The notes under the pieces are model-generated. The model had not been told where the DNA came from. It did not search any database and worked only from the letters and a program-made list of their open reading frames with translations. Position numbers and translations under genes: made by a program. Shown one piece after another: positions 22,916 to 32,032 of a DNA stretch of 60,045 nucleotides (its first letter is position 1; the number at the start of each line of letters is the position of its first letter). The DNA comes from Amycolatopsis palatopharyngis (lineage in GTDB: Bacteria > Actinomycetota > Actinomycetes > Mycobacteriales > Pseudonocardiaceae), in the NCBI RefSeq assembly GCF_003385185.1, contig NZ_PQHZ01000040.1, positions 1-60,045 of the forward strand, written 5' to 3'.

Positions 22916-25219
22916 CTACTGCTTGTCTTCCTCCGCCTGCGGTGTGCCGGACGGTGCCTCGTCGGTGGGCACGTCCGCCTTGCCGTCGGCCTCGGCCTCG
23001 CCGCCGATCTCCGGGGCGCCGACGGGAACCGCCTTGGCCGGTGTGCGCTTGACCGAGGACAGCAGCAACTGCGCCACGTCCACGACCTCGACGTTCTCAC
23101 TGGCGAGGCCGTCGTTCTGCCGTGCGGTGACGCCATCGGTGAGCATCACGCGACAGAACGGGCAACCGGTCGCGATCTTCGACGGGGCGGTGCCGAGGGC
23201 CTCGTCCACGCGGTCGACGTTGATCCGCTTGCCGATCTTCTCTTCCATCCACATCCGCGCGCCGCCCGCGCCACAGCACATGGACCGGTCGCCGTGGCGA
23301 GGCATCTCGCGGAACTGTGCGCCGGAGGCTCCGACCAGCTCACGCGGAGCGTCGTAGACCTTGTTGTGCCTGCCGAGGAAGCAGGGGTCGTGGTAGGTGA
23401 CGTCGTCGGCGATCGGGGCCACCGGGACCAGCCGCTTCTCCCGCACCAGGCGGTTCAGCAACTGGGTGTGGTGCACGACCTCGTACTGTCCGCCGAGCTC
23501 CGGGTACTCGTTGGCGAGCGTGTTGAAGCAGTGCGCGCAGGTCACCACTACCTTGCGCTTGAGCGGCTCAGTGTCCTCGAACACCGAGTTCAGCACCTCG
23601 ACGTTCTGCTGCGCCAGCATCTGGAACACGAACTCGTTGCCCGCGCGCCGTGCCGGGTCACCGGTGCAGGTCTCCTCCGGGCCGAGCACCGTGTACTTGA
23701 CGTCGGCCATGTGCAGCAGCTCGGCGACCGCTCGGGTGGTCTTCTTCGCACGGTCCTCGAACGCACCGGCACAACCGACCCAGAACAGGTACTCGGTGTC
23801 CCCGAACTCGCCGTCGAACACCGGGACCTCGAAGTCGAGATCCTCCGTCCACTGCAGACGGTCCTTGGCGTTCTGGCCCCAGGGGTTGCCCTTGTTCTCC
23901 AGGTTCTTGAACATCCCGTTCAGCTCGGTCGGGAAGTTCGACTCGATCATCACCTGGTAGCGGCGCATGTCGACGATGTGGTCGACATGCTCGATGTCCA
24001 CCGGGCACTGCTCGACGCAGGCACCACAGTTGGTGCAGGACCACAGGACCTCGGGGTCGATGACGCCCAGCTCGTCCGGGCCGCCGATCAGCGGACGCTC
24101 GGCCTCGGCCAGCGCGAGCACGTCGATCCCGGCGTGGCGCTCCTCGTCGGTGTCGCCCTTGAGGCCGATCTCCTCGCCGGTCATGTCCTTCTTGCCGCCG
24201 GCCAGCAGGTACGGCGCCTTCGCGTAGGCGTGGTCGCGCAACTGCGTGATCAGCAGCTTCGGTGAAAGCGGCTTGCCGGTGTTCCACGCGGGGCACTGCG
24301 ACTGGCAGCGGCCGCATTCGGTACAGGTGGAGAAGTCGAGCCAGCCCTTCCAGCTGAAGTCCTCGACCTGGCCCGCGCCGAAGACGTCCTTCTCCGGGTC
24401 CGCCTCCTCGAAGTCGAGTGGCTTGCCGTCGCTCATCATCGGCTTGAGCCTGCCGAGCGCGACGCTGCCGTCGTCCTCACGCTTGAAGTAGATGTTGAAG
24501 AACGCGCTGAACCGGTGCCAGGCGATGCCCATGGTCATGTTCTTCGACACCACGATGACCCAGACCATCGCGCTCATCAGCTTGATGAAGGCCATGATCG
24601 AGACGAAGGCGCCGCTGGCGGGCAGTAGGTCACCGACGGGGTTGGTGAGGAACGCGGCCCACGTGGGCACCTCGTGCACGCCCATCGCGGCCTTGCCGGC
24701 GCGCACACCGAGGATGCCGAGACCCTCGATGATCACCACAGCCTCGACGAAGTACGCCCAGGCGAAGTTCGAGCCCGCGAAGCGCGACTGACGGTCGGGA
24801 CGGCGCGGGTTGTTCAGCTGGCGGATGACCGCGAGCGCGATACCGCCGACGACCGTACCGATGCCCAGCAGCTCCATCAGCAGATGCCAGACGGCGATGT
24901 CGTCCAGGATCGGCCAGCCCCAGGTCGGAACGAAGACCTCGCCGTAAGCCTCGAACAGCGCCAGCGAGCCGATCAGGAAGCCCCACATCACCAGCCAGTG
25001 CCATGGGCCGACGTGGCGCAGCTTGTTCATCCGCGTGTGCGCCGCGAACTCCTTGATCAGCGTCTTCATCCTGGGGACGAACGGACCGTTACGGGTCGAG
25101 TCCGGCTGCCCGAGGCGGATCGTCTTGACCATGCGCATGATCGTGAGCACGAACATGCTCCACGCGACGACGCTGATCGCGAGTGCGATCCCGCCGAGCG
25201 TGATCTGTACAGCGCCCAT
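22916..25219 (-). CDS. Membrane iron-sulfur protein, heterodisulfide-reductase-like (FadF type)
   Basis: A 767-residue protein. The N-terminal ~280 residues contain about six membrane helices resembling a heme-b gamma subunit. Two 4Fe-4S motifs follow, CTECGRCQSQCP near 320 and CTNCGACVEQCP near 405. Two Cys-rich CCG-type domains follow, including HDPCFLGRHNK and MCCGAGGARMW. The tail is Glu/Ala/Pro-rich. It matches mycobacterial Rv0338c and is thought to pass electrons from acyl-CoA dehydrogenase/ETF to the quinone pool. The ATG at 25219 begins a clean membrane segment. A divergent TetR gene lies 170 bases away. Confidence 0.88.
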   Translation of the reverse strand: MGAVQITLGGIALAISVVAWSMFVLTIMRMVKTIRLGQPDSTRNGPFVPRMKTLIKEFAAHTRMNKLRHVGPWHWLVMWGFLIGSLALFEAYGEVFVPTWGWPILDDIAVWHLLMELLGIGTVVGGIALAVIRQLNNPRRPDRQSRFAGSNFAWAYFVEAVVIIEGLGILGVRAGKAAMGVHEVPTWAAFLTNPVGDLLPASGAFVSIMAFIKLMSAMVWVIVVSKNMTMGIAWHRFSAFFNIYFKREDDGSVALGRLKPMMSDGKPLDFEEADPEKDVFGAGQVEDFSWKGWLDFSTCTECGRCQSQCPAWNTGKPLSPKLLITQLRDHAYAKAPYLLAGGKKDMTGEEIGLKGDTDEERHAGIDVLALAEAERPLIGGPDELGVIDPEVLWSCTNCGACVEQCPVDIEHVDHIVDMRRYQVMIESNFPTELNGMFKNLENKGNPWGQNAKDRLQWTEDLDFEVPVFDGEFGDTEYLFWVGCAGAFEDRAKKTTRAVAELLHMADVKYTVLGPEETCTGDPARRAGNEFVFQMLAQQNVEVLNSVFEDTEPLKRKVVVTCAHCFNTLANEYPELGGQYEVVHHTQLLNRLVREKRLVPVAPIADDVTYHDPCFLGRHNKVYDAPRELVGASGAQFREMPRHGDRSMCCGAGGARMWMEEKIGKRINVDRVDEALGTAPSKIATGCPFCRVMLTDGVTARQNDGLASENVEVVDVAQLLLSSVKRTPAKAVPVGAPEIGGEAEADGKADVPTDEAPSGTPQAEEDKQ

Positions 25220-25388
25220 GGGGAGGGGCCTTTCGTTCGGGGCTTCGCGGTGGTGTCCGGGAGCGTATCTCTTCTTACTGATGAGTAACGGATGAGCGGG
25301 GCCTAAGTCCCTCTGATGTGGTGCAGGCCTCGATAACTTCCGGGACGATCGTTCAGCTACTCTGGGCAAAGATCTTATGGGAGGTGCC

Positions 25389-25949
25389 GTGCAACCGCAG
25401 CCCGACGGACGCAAGGCGCGAGGTGAGAAGCGCAGGGCGGAGATCATCGCCGCCGCGCTCCGGGTGATCGAGCGGGACGGGGTCGCCGGGGTGACGCACC
25501 GGACCGTCGCGGCCGAGGCAGGCGTGCCGACGACGTCGACCACTTACCACTTCGCGAGCCTGGACGACCTGCTGATGGCCACGTTGATCAGCTGTGCACG
25601 GGATATGGCGACCGAGGTCTACTGGATGATCGACCGCGCCCGCTCGCGGGGCAGCGGTGGCGCCGCCGAGGTGGCGAACCTGCTGGCCGAGGCGCTGGGG
25701 CCACAGCGCGGCCGCACGATGGCCGAGTACGAGCTGTACCTGCTCGCCTCCCGCCGCCCCGAGTTGCGGCCCGCGGCACGACGCTGGCTCGACGTGCTCA
25801 CGTCGATGGTGCGCCACGACGACGAGGTGGCGTTCCGAGTGTTCCTGGCGGGTATCGACGGCCTGCTGATCCAGGGCCTCATCGACGACGAGCCGCCGAC
25901 AGCCGAGGAACTCCGTCCGGTGGTCGACTACCTGCTCAAGCCCCGCTGA
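25389..25949 (+). CDS. TetR family regulator
   Basis: A 186-residue TetR protein. The helix-turn-helix lies near residues 30-55 (GVAGVTHRTVAAEAGVPTTSTTYHF), and the C-terminus ends LRPVVDYLLK. GTG 25389 is chosen since gggagg precedes it by 4 bases; ATG 25377 would add 4 residues but lacks such a site. It diverges from the FadF-like gene, which it may regulate. No clear palindrome was found in the gap. Confidence 0.85.
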   Translation: MQPQPDGRKARGEKRRAEIIAAALRVIERDGVAGVTHRTVAAEAGVPTTSTTYHFASLDDLLMATLISCARDMATEVYWMIDRARSRGSGGAAEVANLLAEALGPQRGRTMAEYELYLLASRRPELRPAARRWLDVLTSMVRHDDEVAFRVFLAGIDGLLIQGLIDDEPPTAEELRPVVDYLLKPR

Positions 25950-25985
25950 CGGCGACTCGGAGGCATCAAAGCATCAACGGTCGCC

Positions 25986-26312
25986 TTGCCTTGGCACACC
26001 ATCCTCGGATTCGTCCGGATCACGTCCAACGCCAAGGTGTTCGACCCTCCGGTACCGGTCAGGCAGGCATGGGACCGGGTGACCGAATGGCTCGACCAGC
26101 CTGCAGCCTGGATCCCCGCACCCACAGATGTTCACCAGCAGCGCTTTGGTGAATTCGTCGACGAGTTCACGCTCACCAGCGCACTGGTGCCGGACGCTCA
26201 CCTTGCCGCGCTGGCGGCCGAACACGGGCTCGTCGTGGTGTCGGCTTACCAGGGCTTTGCGCGCTTCGCCGAGGCGGGGCTCGTGCGCTGGCTCGACCCG
26301 ATGTCCACCTGA
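25986..26312 (+). pseudogene. VapC-type PIN toxin, C-terminal remnant
   Basis: About 108 codons match the C-terminal two thirds of a PIN-domain toxin: LPWHTILGFVRITSNAKVF, then AWDRVTEWL, WIPAP and VPDAHLAALAAEHGL. The N-terminal strand with the first catalytic Asp is absent; the TetR stop lies only 36 bases upstream. The final acidic motif, usually Ser-Thr-Asp-x-Asp-Phe, reads SAYQGF, so a second active-site position is also lost. No antitoxin gene is nearby. It is most likely an inactive relic, although the frame is still open. Confidence 0.75.
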
Positions 26313-26341
26313 CGCAGCCAGGGTCACCCTGGCTGCGTCAG
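26309..26341. terminator. Bidirectional terminator hairpin
   Basis: A perfect 15-bp stem (26309-26323 with 26327-26341) closes a 3-base loop (tca). It overlaps the stop codon of the VapC remnant and ends 7 bases before the stop of the converging sulfoquinovose synthase-like gene. Confidence 0.85.
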
Positions 26342-26348
26342 GCGTGCC

Positions 26349-27500
26349 CTAGTTCTTCGCTCGGGTCCAGTTGACCCTGGGCAGCATCTTGTCGGGCTCG
26401 ACGCGGTGCTTGTTGTCCTCCACCGCGGGGAACATCGACTCGATCAGCGTGTCGGAGAGCAGATGCGGCTGCAGACCCAGCTCGATGAGTCCGGTGTGCT
26501 TGACGTTGTAGTAGTGCTCCGGCTTCTCGACGCGCGGGTTCTCCAGATGCTCGATCTGCACCGGCCCGGGGAAGTGTTTCGCGACCAGTTCGGCGATTTG
26601 CTTCACCGACATGCTCTCGGTCATCTGGTTGAACACGCGGAACTCACCCGCCTCGGCAGGGTGCTCCACCGCGAGCCTGATGCATTCGACGGTGTCCCTG
26701 ATGTCGATCAGGCCCCTGGTCTGTCCGCCGGTTCCGTACACGGTCAGCGGCAGGCCGAGCACGGCCTGGATCACGAAGCGATTCAGCACCGTGCCGAAAA
26801 CCGCGTCGTAGTCGAATCGGGTCGCCAGCCGCGGGTCCAGTGCTGTCTGCTTGGTGCGCTGGCCGTAGACGACACCCTGGTTCAGGTCGGTCGCACGTAG
26901 TCCCCACACGCGGCACGCGAACTCCATGTTGTGCGAGTCGTGCACCTTGCTCAGGTGATAGAACGACCCCGGCCGCTTCGGGTACAGCACCCGGTCCTTG
27001 CGACCGTTGTGTTCGACCTCGAGCCAGCCTTCCTCGATGTCGATGTTGGGCGTTCCGTATTCGCCCATCGTGCCCAATTTGACCAGATGGATATCGGGGT
27101 TCGTTTCGGCGATCGCGAACAGCAGATTGAGAGTGCCGACCACGTTGTTGTGCTGGGTGTAGACGGCGTGTTCGCGATCGATCATCGAATACGGCGCGGC
27201 TCGCTGTTCGGCGAAATGCACCACCGCGTCCGGTTTGAACTCCCGCAGCACGTCGTAAACGAACTCAGCGTCGAGCAGATCGCCGGTGTAAACCGGGATC
27301 TCCTTACCGGAAACCTCTTTCCAGGCGGCTGCTCGGACATCGAGATCCTCGATGGCGACGAGACTCTGCACACCGAGTTCCTCGTCGTACCGTCTGCGGG
27401 CGAAGTTGTCGAGCACGGCGGTCTCGTGACCGCAGTCGGACAGGTGCAGGGCGGTTGGCCACCCGAGGTAGCCATCACCGCCGAGGACGAGGACTCGCAC
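26349..27500 (-). CDS. UDP-sulfoquinovose synthase (SQD1/SqdB-like)
   Basis: A 383-residue extended SDR. Signature blocks of SQD1 are present: LGGDGYLGWPTALHL (NAD site), FAEQRAAPYSMIDR, HNNVVGTLNLLFAI, LVKLGTMGEYGTPNIDIEEG with the TMGEYG catalytic segment, FYHLSKVHDSHNM (YxxxK dyad), TDLNQGVVYG and GQTRGLIDIRDT. The enzyme makes UDP-sulfoquinovose from UDP-glucose and sulfite. GTG 27500 has ggagg 8 bases upstream and starts exactly at the Rossmann strand. It heads a region of glycan genes, so the product may decorate a sulfolipid or envelope glycan. Confidence 0.88.
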   Translation of the reverse strand: MRVLVLGGDGYLGWPTALHLSDCGHETAVLDNFARRRYDEELGVQSLVAIEDLDVRAAAWKEVSGKEIPVYTGDLLDAEFVYDVLREFKPDAVVHFAEQRAAPYSMIDREHAVYTQHNNVVGTLNLLFAIAETNPDIHLVKLGTMGEYGTPNIDIEEGWLEVEHNGRKDRVLYPKRPGSFYHLSKVHDSHNMEFACRVWGLRATDLNQGVVYGQRTKQTALDPRLATRFDYDAVFGTVLNRFVIQAVLGLPLTVYGTGGQTRGLIDIRDTVECIRLAVEHPAEAGEFRVFNQMTESMSVKQIAELVAKHFPGPVQIEHLENPRVEKPEHYYNVKHTGLIELGLQPHLLSDTLIESMFPAVEDNKHRVEPDKMLPRVNWTRAKN

Positions 27501-27705
27501 CAGCTGTGCCTCCACAATCGACTTCAAGATCGCACGGCAGGCATTGTGCCAGCCGCTTCCACCCTGATTTCGTTTCCACCTTGGACTAGTTGTTGCCGAT
27601 CGACAACCCACCTGACAGGGCGTGAAACGGGTGTGAACCACGCCCGCTGTCCTTTGCATGGAGAATGGCGGTGACGGCTGCACGACCCGACCGAGGGGAT
27701 GTCCT
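27501..27705. promoter_or_regulatory. Divergent promoter region, sqd-like and methyltransferase genes
   Basis: This 205-base gap carries two inverted repeats. One is around gttgttgccgatcgacaac (about 27590-27608). The other is a longer imperfect pair, gacagggcgtg (about 27612) with cacgcccgctgtc (about 27640). Either could be an operator or terminator. No promoter boxes could be assigned with confidence. Confidence 0.4.
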
Positions 27706-28437
27706 GTGCACGACAGTTCCGGAGCGTTCACCAGTGCCACCGGCCGCGGCCTCGAAGGAGGTGCGGACCAGCCCCGGTATCGCCGCTACCAGCACGATCT
27801 GATCGCCCCACACTGCGGTCGTTCGGTGCTGGAGGTCGGAGCGGGCCTTGGCGAGTTCGCCGCCCAGTTCGAGGGCCTGGACAGACTCGTCGTGACCGAC
27901 GTCGATCCCGGCGCTGTCGAGGTACTCCGGGAGCGGTTCGCGGACCGCCCGGAGGTGCGGGCCATGCAGTTCGAGGCCGGTACCGAGCTGGAGCTGGACG
28001 AACCGGTGGAATCGCTGATCGCGATCAACGTGCTCGAACACATTGAGGACGATTCGGGCACGCTGACCTCGCTCGCGAAACTGGTCCAGCCCGGCGGAAG
28101 CCTGGTCATCTGGGTGCCCGGCTACCAACAGCTCTACGGCGACTTCGACCGCAAGGTGGGGCACGTGCGGCGCTACACCCCCGCGACACTGGCGGCGGCC
28201 GCACAAGAGGCAGGGCTCGAGGTTGAGCTGACGAAGCCGGTGAACCTGCTCGGTGGAATCGCTTGGTGGGCCGCGGTGCGCAAGGGTGGAACCGGGTCGC
28301 CGAACCCGAAACTCGTCGCTGTCTACGACCGCTTCGTGGTGCCACTGACCAGAGTCATCGAACGTTTCGTGCGCATTCCCTTCGGGCAGTCCGTGCTCTG
28401 CGTCGCGCGCAGGCCGAGGGAGGAGGTCACCGGCTGA
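27706..28437 (+). CDS. Class I SAM-dependent methyltransferase
   Basis: A 243-residue methyltransferase. Motif I is VLEVGAGLGEFAAQF near 43, an acidic ribose-binding end of strand 2 is VTDVDPGAV, and INVLEHIEDD near 108 is the motif IV region. RRYTPATLAAAAQEAGLEV near 160 is a further typical block. GTG 27706 is preceded by gagggg. It is coupled to the GtrA gene through a TGATG overlap. Methyltransferases of this subtype often accompany GtrA and polyprenyl-phosphate glycosyltransferases, so a lipid-linked sugar or lipid acceptor is plausible. Confidence 0.85.
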   Translation: MHDSSGAFTSATGRGLEGGADQPRYRRYQHDLIAPHCGRSVLEVGAGLGEFAAQFEGLDRLVVTDVDPGAVEVLRERFADRPEVRAMQFEAGTELELDEPVESLIAINVLEHIEDDSGTLTSLAKLVQPGGSLVIWVPGYQQLYGDFDRKVGHVRRYTPATLAAAAQEAGLEVELTKPVNLLGGIAWWAAVRKGGTGSPNPKLVAVYDRFVVPLTRVIERFVRIPFGQSVLCVARRPREEVTG

Positions 28438-28913
28438 TGGTGCCGAATCGCCTGCGAAGTGCACGCGCACTGTTGTGGGGCCGCTACACCGCGTCCTCTG
28501 TGATCGCGGCCGCCATCAGTGAGGCCGCCTTCCTGATCAGTTACGGCCTCGGGGCGCTGCCGGTGTTCGCGAGTGGGATCGCCTGGGCGGCAGGTGCCGT
28601 GCCGAACTACCTGTTGAACCGGTACTGGGCCTGGCGGCAGACCGGTCGCGCGGACCCCAGCCGCGAGCTACTGCCGTACGCGATCATCGTCATCATCACC
28701 GCGGCGACCGCCGCCGCTGTCACCACCGTCGCCGACGCCTGGCTGCGGGACAGGGTCGAGTCGCACACCTGGCAGGTCCTGCTCGTCGGCGCGGTCTTCC
28801 TGGCTACCTACGGGTTCATGTTCGTGCTGAAGTTCGTGCTGTTCAACCGGTATGTGTTCAACGGCGGGCAGGACGACGCAACACGTACTCCCGCAACCAG
28901 GTCCCGGTCATGA
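28437..28913 (+). CDS. GtrA-like membrane protein
   Basis: A 158-residue protein with four predicted membrane helices and the GtrA motif AVPNYLLNRYWAWR near residue 53. The last helix is followed by KFVLFNRYVF. GtrA proteins are proposed to flip polyprenyl-phosphate sugars. The start codon overlaps the methyltransferase stop. Its last 56 bases overlap, on the opposite strand, the 3' end of the membrane glycosyltransferase gene. Confidence 0.88.
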   Translation: MVPNRLRSARALLWGRYTASSVIAAAISEAAFLISYGLGALPVFASGIAWAAGAVPNYLLNRYWAWRQTGRADPSRELLPYAIIVIITAATAAAVTTVADAWLRDRVESHTWQVLLVGAVFLATYGFMFVLKFVLFNRYVFNGGQDDATRTPATRSRS

Positions 28914-31065
28914 CGCGCGCGTAGTTGGTGCCGTAGACCAGGCTGTGTCCCTTCTTGCTCTTGCCGTTCCCGCGCAACCGCATGCTCATCGGCAGTTCGA
29001 CAACCCGAGCGCGGTGGGCCAGTACGCCCAGCAGCAGCTCCGAGGACTGGTACTGCGGTTCGCGCAGTGTCACGGAGCAGGCGAGTTCGGCCCGCATGGC
29101 ACGAAAACCGAACGAAGTGTCGGTGATTCGGCGCCAGGTCAGGAGCGAGGCGAGGGTGGCGAAAACCCGCACGCCCAGCCACCGCATGCGGCTGTCGGCC
29201 TGTTCGCTACCCATCCTGCGTGACCCGGTGACGAAGTCGGCGGACCCGTCCAGCAACGGCTCCATCAGCATCGGCAGTTCGTCGTTGTCGTACTGACCGT
29301 CCGCGTCGGTGGTGACGACATATTCGGCGCCCCCGGCCGAGGCGAGGTGATAGCCGAGCCGCAGTGCCGCGCCCTGCCCTCGATTGCGTGCTGCCACGCA
29401 GACATGCGCCCCGTGGTCGGCCGCTATCTTCGCGGTGTCGTCGGTCGCACCATCGACGACGACGAGCACCGACACGGGCAACTCACCGCAGTGCTTCGGC
29501 ATGTCCCGCAGTACCGGCCCGATCCCGGCCGCCTCGTTGTACGCCGCGATCACCACGACCAGTGGCGACAGCGGAGATCTGCCGTAACGCTCCCGAAAGT
29601 CCGCGATGGCCGCGAAATCCACATCGTCCGGAAAGGCGGCCAGCTTGGTCCTGCCTTTTCTTGGTCGCATACGCCTGCCCATGAGTGCTGTGAGGCCGAT
29701 CGCGCCGCCGAGGGGCAGCAGCACGAGAGCCGGTAACTGGTAACGCCAGGAGAATTCGAACGCCGCCGAGCCGAGTAGGAGGGTCAGCCCGCTGCCGGTG
29801 GCGAGCAGTGCGGCCGAGCGCAGGCCGGAACGCCGGGCACGGCCCACCCCCGCACCCGCCGCGAGTCCGAGCAGCCCGGCCAGCGCGAGCAGTGGTCCCG
29901 GTGTGTAGCCGATGCTGAGCTGGTAGCCACGCAGGAAGCGGGCAAGGCCGGGGTCGACCGACGTGGTCTCCCCGTCGTGGAGGAGTGCCGCGCGATCAGC
30001 GAGGCCGTTGCCGACCTCGTCGTCGAACACCGGGTAATCCGGTTGAAACTGCCACCGGTCCACCGGCACGTCGTTGGGGGACGTGGTCTTCGTCGGTGCG
30101 AAGTTCTTCGCGAAGTCCTCCAGTACGGCCAGTGCGAAGTCGACCGGCTGGTTGCGCAGGACGATCATCCCGAACTCGTCCGCGAGTTCCTGTTTGCTGC
30201 GTCCAGGCGGAAGCGGGCCGGGAAAGTCGGGGTCGCCGTAGACGTAGTGGGTGTAGTGGTCGACGCCCTGCCGCTGCTCGACCGGGGTCGAGGGGCAGAA
30301 GCGGGCCAGTGTCTTGTCGAGCGGCAGCTCGTCGCACTTCGCGAACGTCGCGGTACGCCCGTAGAGCACATGTGACGACGCACCGGTCAGGCCCCACTCG
30401 CCGGTGGCGGAACGGAAGTAGCCCGCGTAGGACACGATCACGACGGCGAATCCCAGCAAGCAGGCCGTACCTCGTACCGCGATGCGGCGCCAGCCCGCAC
30501 GATTACGCCAGGCCCCACCGGCCGTGATCAGGTAGAGCACGACCGGAACCAGAACGGTGGCTCCGATGGTGCGCGTCATTATCGCGGCGCCCAGCAGCAG
30601 ACCGGCGATGGCAGTCCGTCGCCAGCTCGGCTCGCCGCGGCCGAGTAGTAGCCAGAGCACGCCGACCAGCAGTGCCTGGAACCAGACCTCGGACATGATG
30701 TTCTGTTCGATCTGGAGCTGGTAGGCGTCGAGCAGTACGACCGCGGCGACGATCGCGGCGAGCCAGCGGGGCACGTTGTGCCGTATCGCGAGTGCGTACA
30801 ACGCGACGGCGATGCCGAGTCCGAGCAGGTGCTGCACCGCCGCGGTGAACGCGAGCCCACCGATCGAAAGCAGTGGCCCAAGGACGAGGTCGTAGCCGAT
30901 GGGGTTGAGCTGGTCGGGACGCAGGGCGTCCACATTGGCCAGGTACCGGAATGAGTCGATGTAGAGCAGGGCAGGCTGGTACGCCAGCCAGGTCAGTACC
31001 CGAAGGACGATTCCGGCGGCGAGCAGTACGCACAGCAGCCAATGGCGGCGAAGGAGTCCGGTCAC
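28858..31065 (-). CDS. Multipass membrane protein fused to GT2 glycosyltransferase
   Basis: A 735-residue two-part protein. Residues ~5-470 hold about ten membrane helices with a GT-C/PMT-like layout: an early acidic site in LLYIDSFRYLANV, then LDAYQLQIEQNIMSEVWFQ. Residues ~500-735 are a cytoplasmic GT2 domain resembling dolichyl-phosphate mannose synthase, with VVIAAYNEAAGI, VVVDGATDDT, NRGQGAALRLGY and the DxD-type TTDADGQYD. One polypeptide may thus charge polyprenyl phosphate and transfer the sugar outside. The GTG start overlaps the epimerase gene's stop (GTGA). Family order, membrane part first, is unusual. Confidence 0.82.
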   Translation of the reverse strand: MTGLLRRHWLLCVLLAAGIVLRVLTWLAYQPALLYIDSFRYLANVDALRPDQLNPIGYDLVLGPLLSIGGLAFTAAVQHLLGLGIAVALYALAIRHNVPRWLAAIVAAVVLLDAYQLQIEQNIMSEVWFQALLVGVLWLLLGRGEPSWRRTAIAGLLLGAAIMTRTIGATVLVPVVLYLITAGGAWRNRAGWRRIAVRGTACLLGFAVVIVSYAGYFRSATGEWGLTGASSHVLYGRTATFAKCDELPLDKTLARFCPSTPVEQRQGVDHYTHYVYGDPDFPGPLPPGRSKQELADEFGMIVLRNQPVDFALAVLEDFAKNFAPTKTTSPNDVPVDRWQFQPDYPVFDDEVGNGLADRAALLHDGETTSVDPGLARFLRGYQLSIGYTPGPLLALAGLLGLAAGAGVGRARRSGLRSAALLATGSGLTLLLGSAAFEFSWRYQLPALVLLPLGGAIGLTALMGRRMRPRKGRTKLAAFPDDVDFAAIADFRERYGRSPLSPLVVVIAAYNEAAGIGPVLRDMPKHCGELPVSVLVVVDGATDDTAKIAADHGAHVCVAARNRGQGAALRLGYHLASAGGAEYVVTTDADGQYDNDELPMLMEPLLDGSADFVTGSRRMGSEQADSRMRWLGVRVFATLASLLTWRRITDTSFGFRAMRAELACSVTLREPQYQSSELLLGVLAHRARVVELPMSMRLRGNGKSKKGHSLVYGTNYARVMTGTWLREYVLRRPARR

Positions 31066-32009
31066 TCGCTCACGGTCCGCCCTTCGTGTTCGAGGAAGTA
31101 CTTCCAGACCCTCGTCAGCCCCTCCCCGAGCTCGACGGACGGCCGGTAGCCGATGGTCTGTGCACTGCGGGAAACGTCGACCACCACGGCGGGCATCTCG
31201 CCCTTCGGCGCGGGAACGTGTTCCACGGGCAGCGGGGCGCCGGTGACCGCGCGGACCGTCTCGATCAACTCGAGTACGGACACCGATCTGCCCGAACCGA
31301 GGATCGCGCGCCCGGAATACCGGGAGTCCCAGGCGAGCAGGATTCCGTGCACGATGTCGTCGAGGTTGACCAGATCGCGGCACTGCAGGCCATCGCCGTA
31401 GACACGGACGCCGGTTCCGTTCAGCGCCGCACGCATCAGCCTCGGTACGAAACTGTCCTTATGGGACATTCCGGGTCCGTACACATTGGTGAACCGCAAT
31501 GCGCTGGCAGCGATGCCGTATGCGCCGGAGTAGCCGGACAGCAACATCTCGCAGGCGGCCTTGGTCGCGCCGTACGGAGTGAGCGGCCGCAGGGGCATGT
31601 CCTCGGTGATCGTCGAGGTGCCCACGTCGCCGACGACCGCGTTCGTGGATGCCAGGACGAACCTCGGCACGTCGTGGATCCTGGCGAGTTCGAGCAGTTC
31701 CTGGGTGGTCGCGACGTTCTCGGAATAGGTGCTGGCCGGCAGCTCCACCGAACGCAGCACGGAGGTCAGCGCGGCGAGGTGGACGATGCCGTCCGTGCCA
31801 GGCACGACCGCGGCCTCGCGGACGTCCGGGTCGGCGAGGTCGCCCTCGATCGCGGTGATCCCGTCATCCTCGGTCACCAGGGGTTCCCGGTCGACGACGG
31901 TGACTCGCGCGCCTCTCTCCCGGAACGCGGCGACCACCGCTCTGCCGATAAAACCGCAGCCGCCGGTAACCACGACACGGGTCAGGTCCGAAGCGCTCGG
32001 GGCAACCAT
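31062..32009 (-). CDS. NAD-dependent sugar epimerase/dehydratase
   Basis: A 315-residue extended SDR. It has the NAD motif VVVTGGCGFIGRAVV near 12, VHLAALTSV, the Ser-Thr active region LASTNAVVGD, YGATKAACE (YxxxK), and RFTNVYGPGM. It probably interconverts or dehydrates a nucleotide sugar (UDP-glucose 4-epimerase-like), and is co-translated with the downstream membrane glycosyltransferase gene. It may supply that enzyme's donor sugar. Exact substrate is not readable from sequence. Confidence 0.85.
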   Translation of the reverse strand: MVAPSASDLTRVVVTGGCGFIGRAVVAAFRERGARVTVVDREPLVTEDDGITAIEGDLADPDVREAAVVPGTDGIVHLAALTSVLRSVELPASTYSENVATTQELLELARIHDVPRFVLASTNAVVGDVGTSTITEDMPLRPLTPYGATKAACEMLLSGYSGAYGIAASALRFTNVYGPGMSHKDSFVPRLMRAALNGTGVRVYGDGLQCRDLVNLDDIVHGILLAWDSRYSGRAILGSGRSVSVLELIETVRAVTGAPLPVEHVPAPKGEMPAVVVDVSRSAQTIGYRPSVELGEGLTRVWKYFLEHEGRTVSE

Positions 32010-32032
32010 GGGGTCAAAGTACCTTCGTGCTC

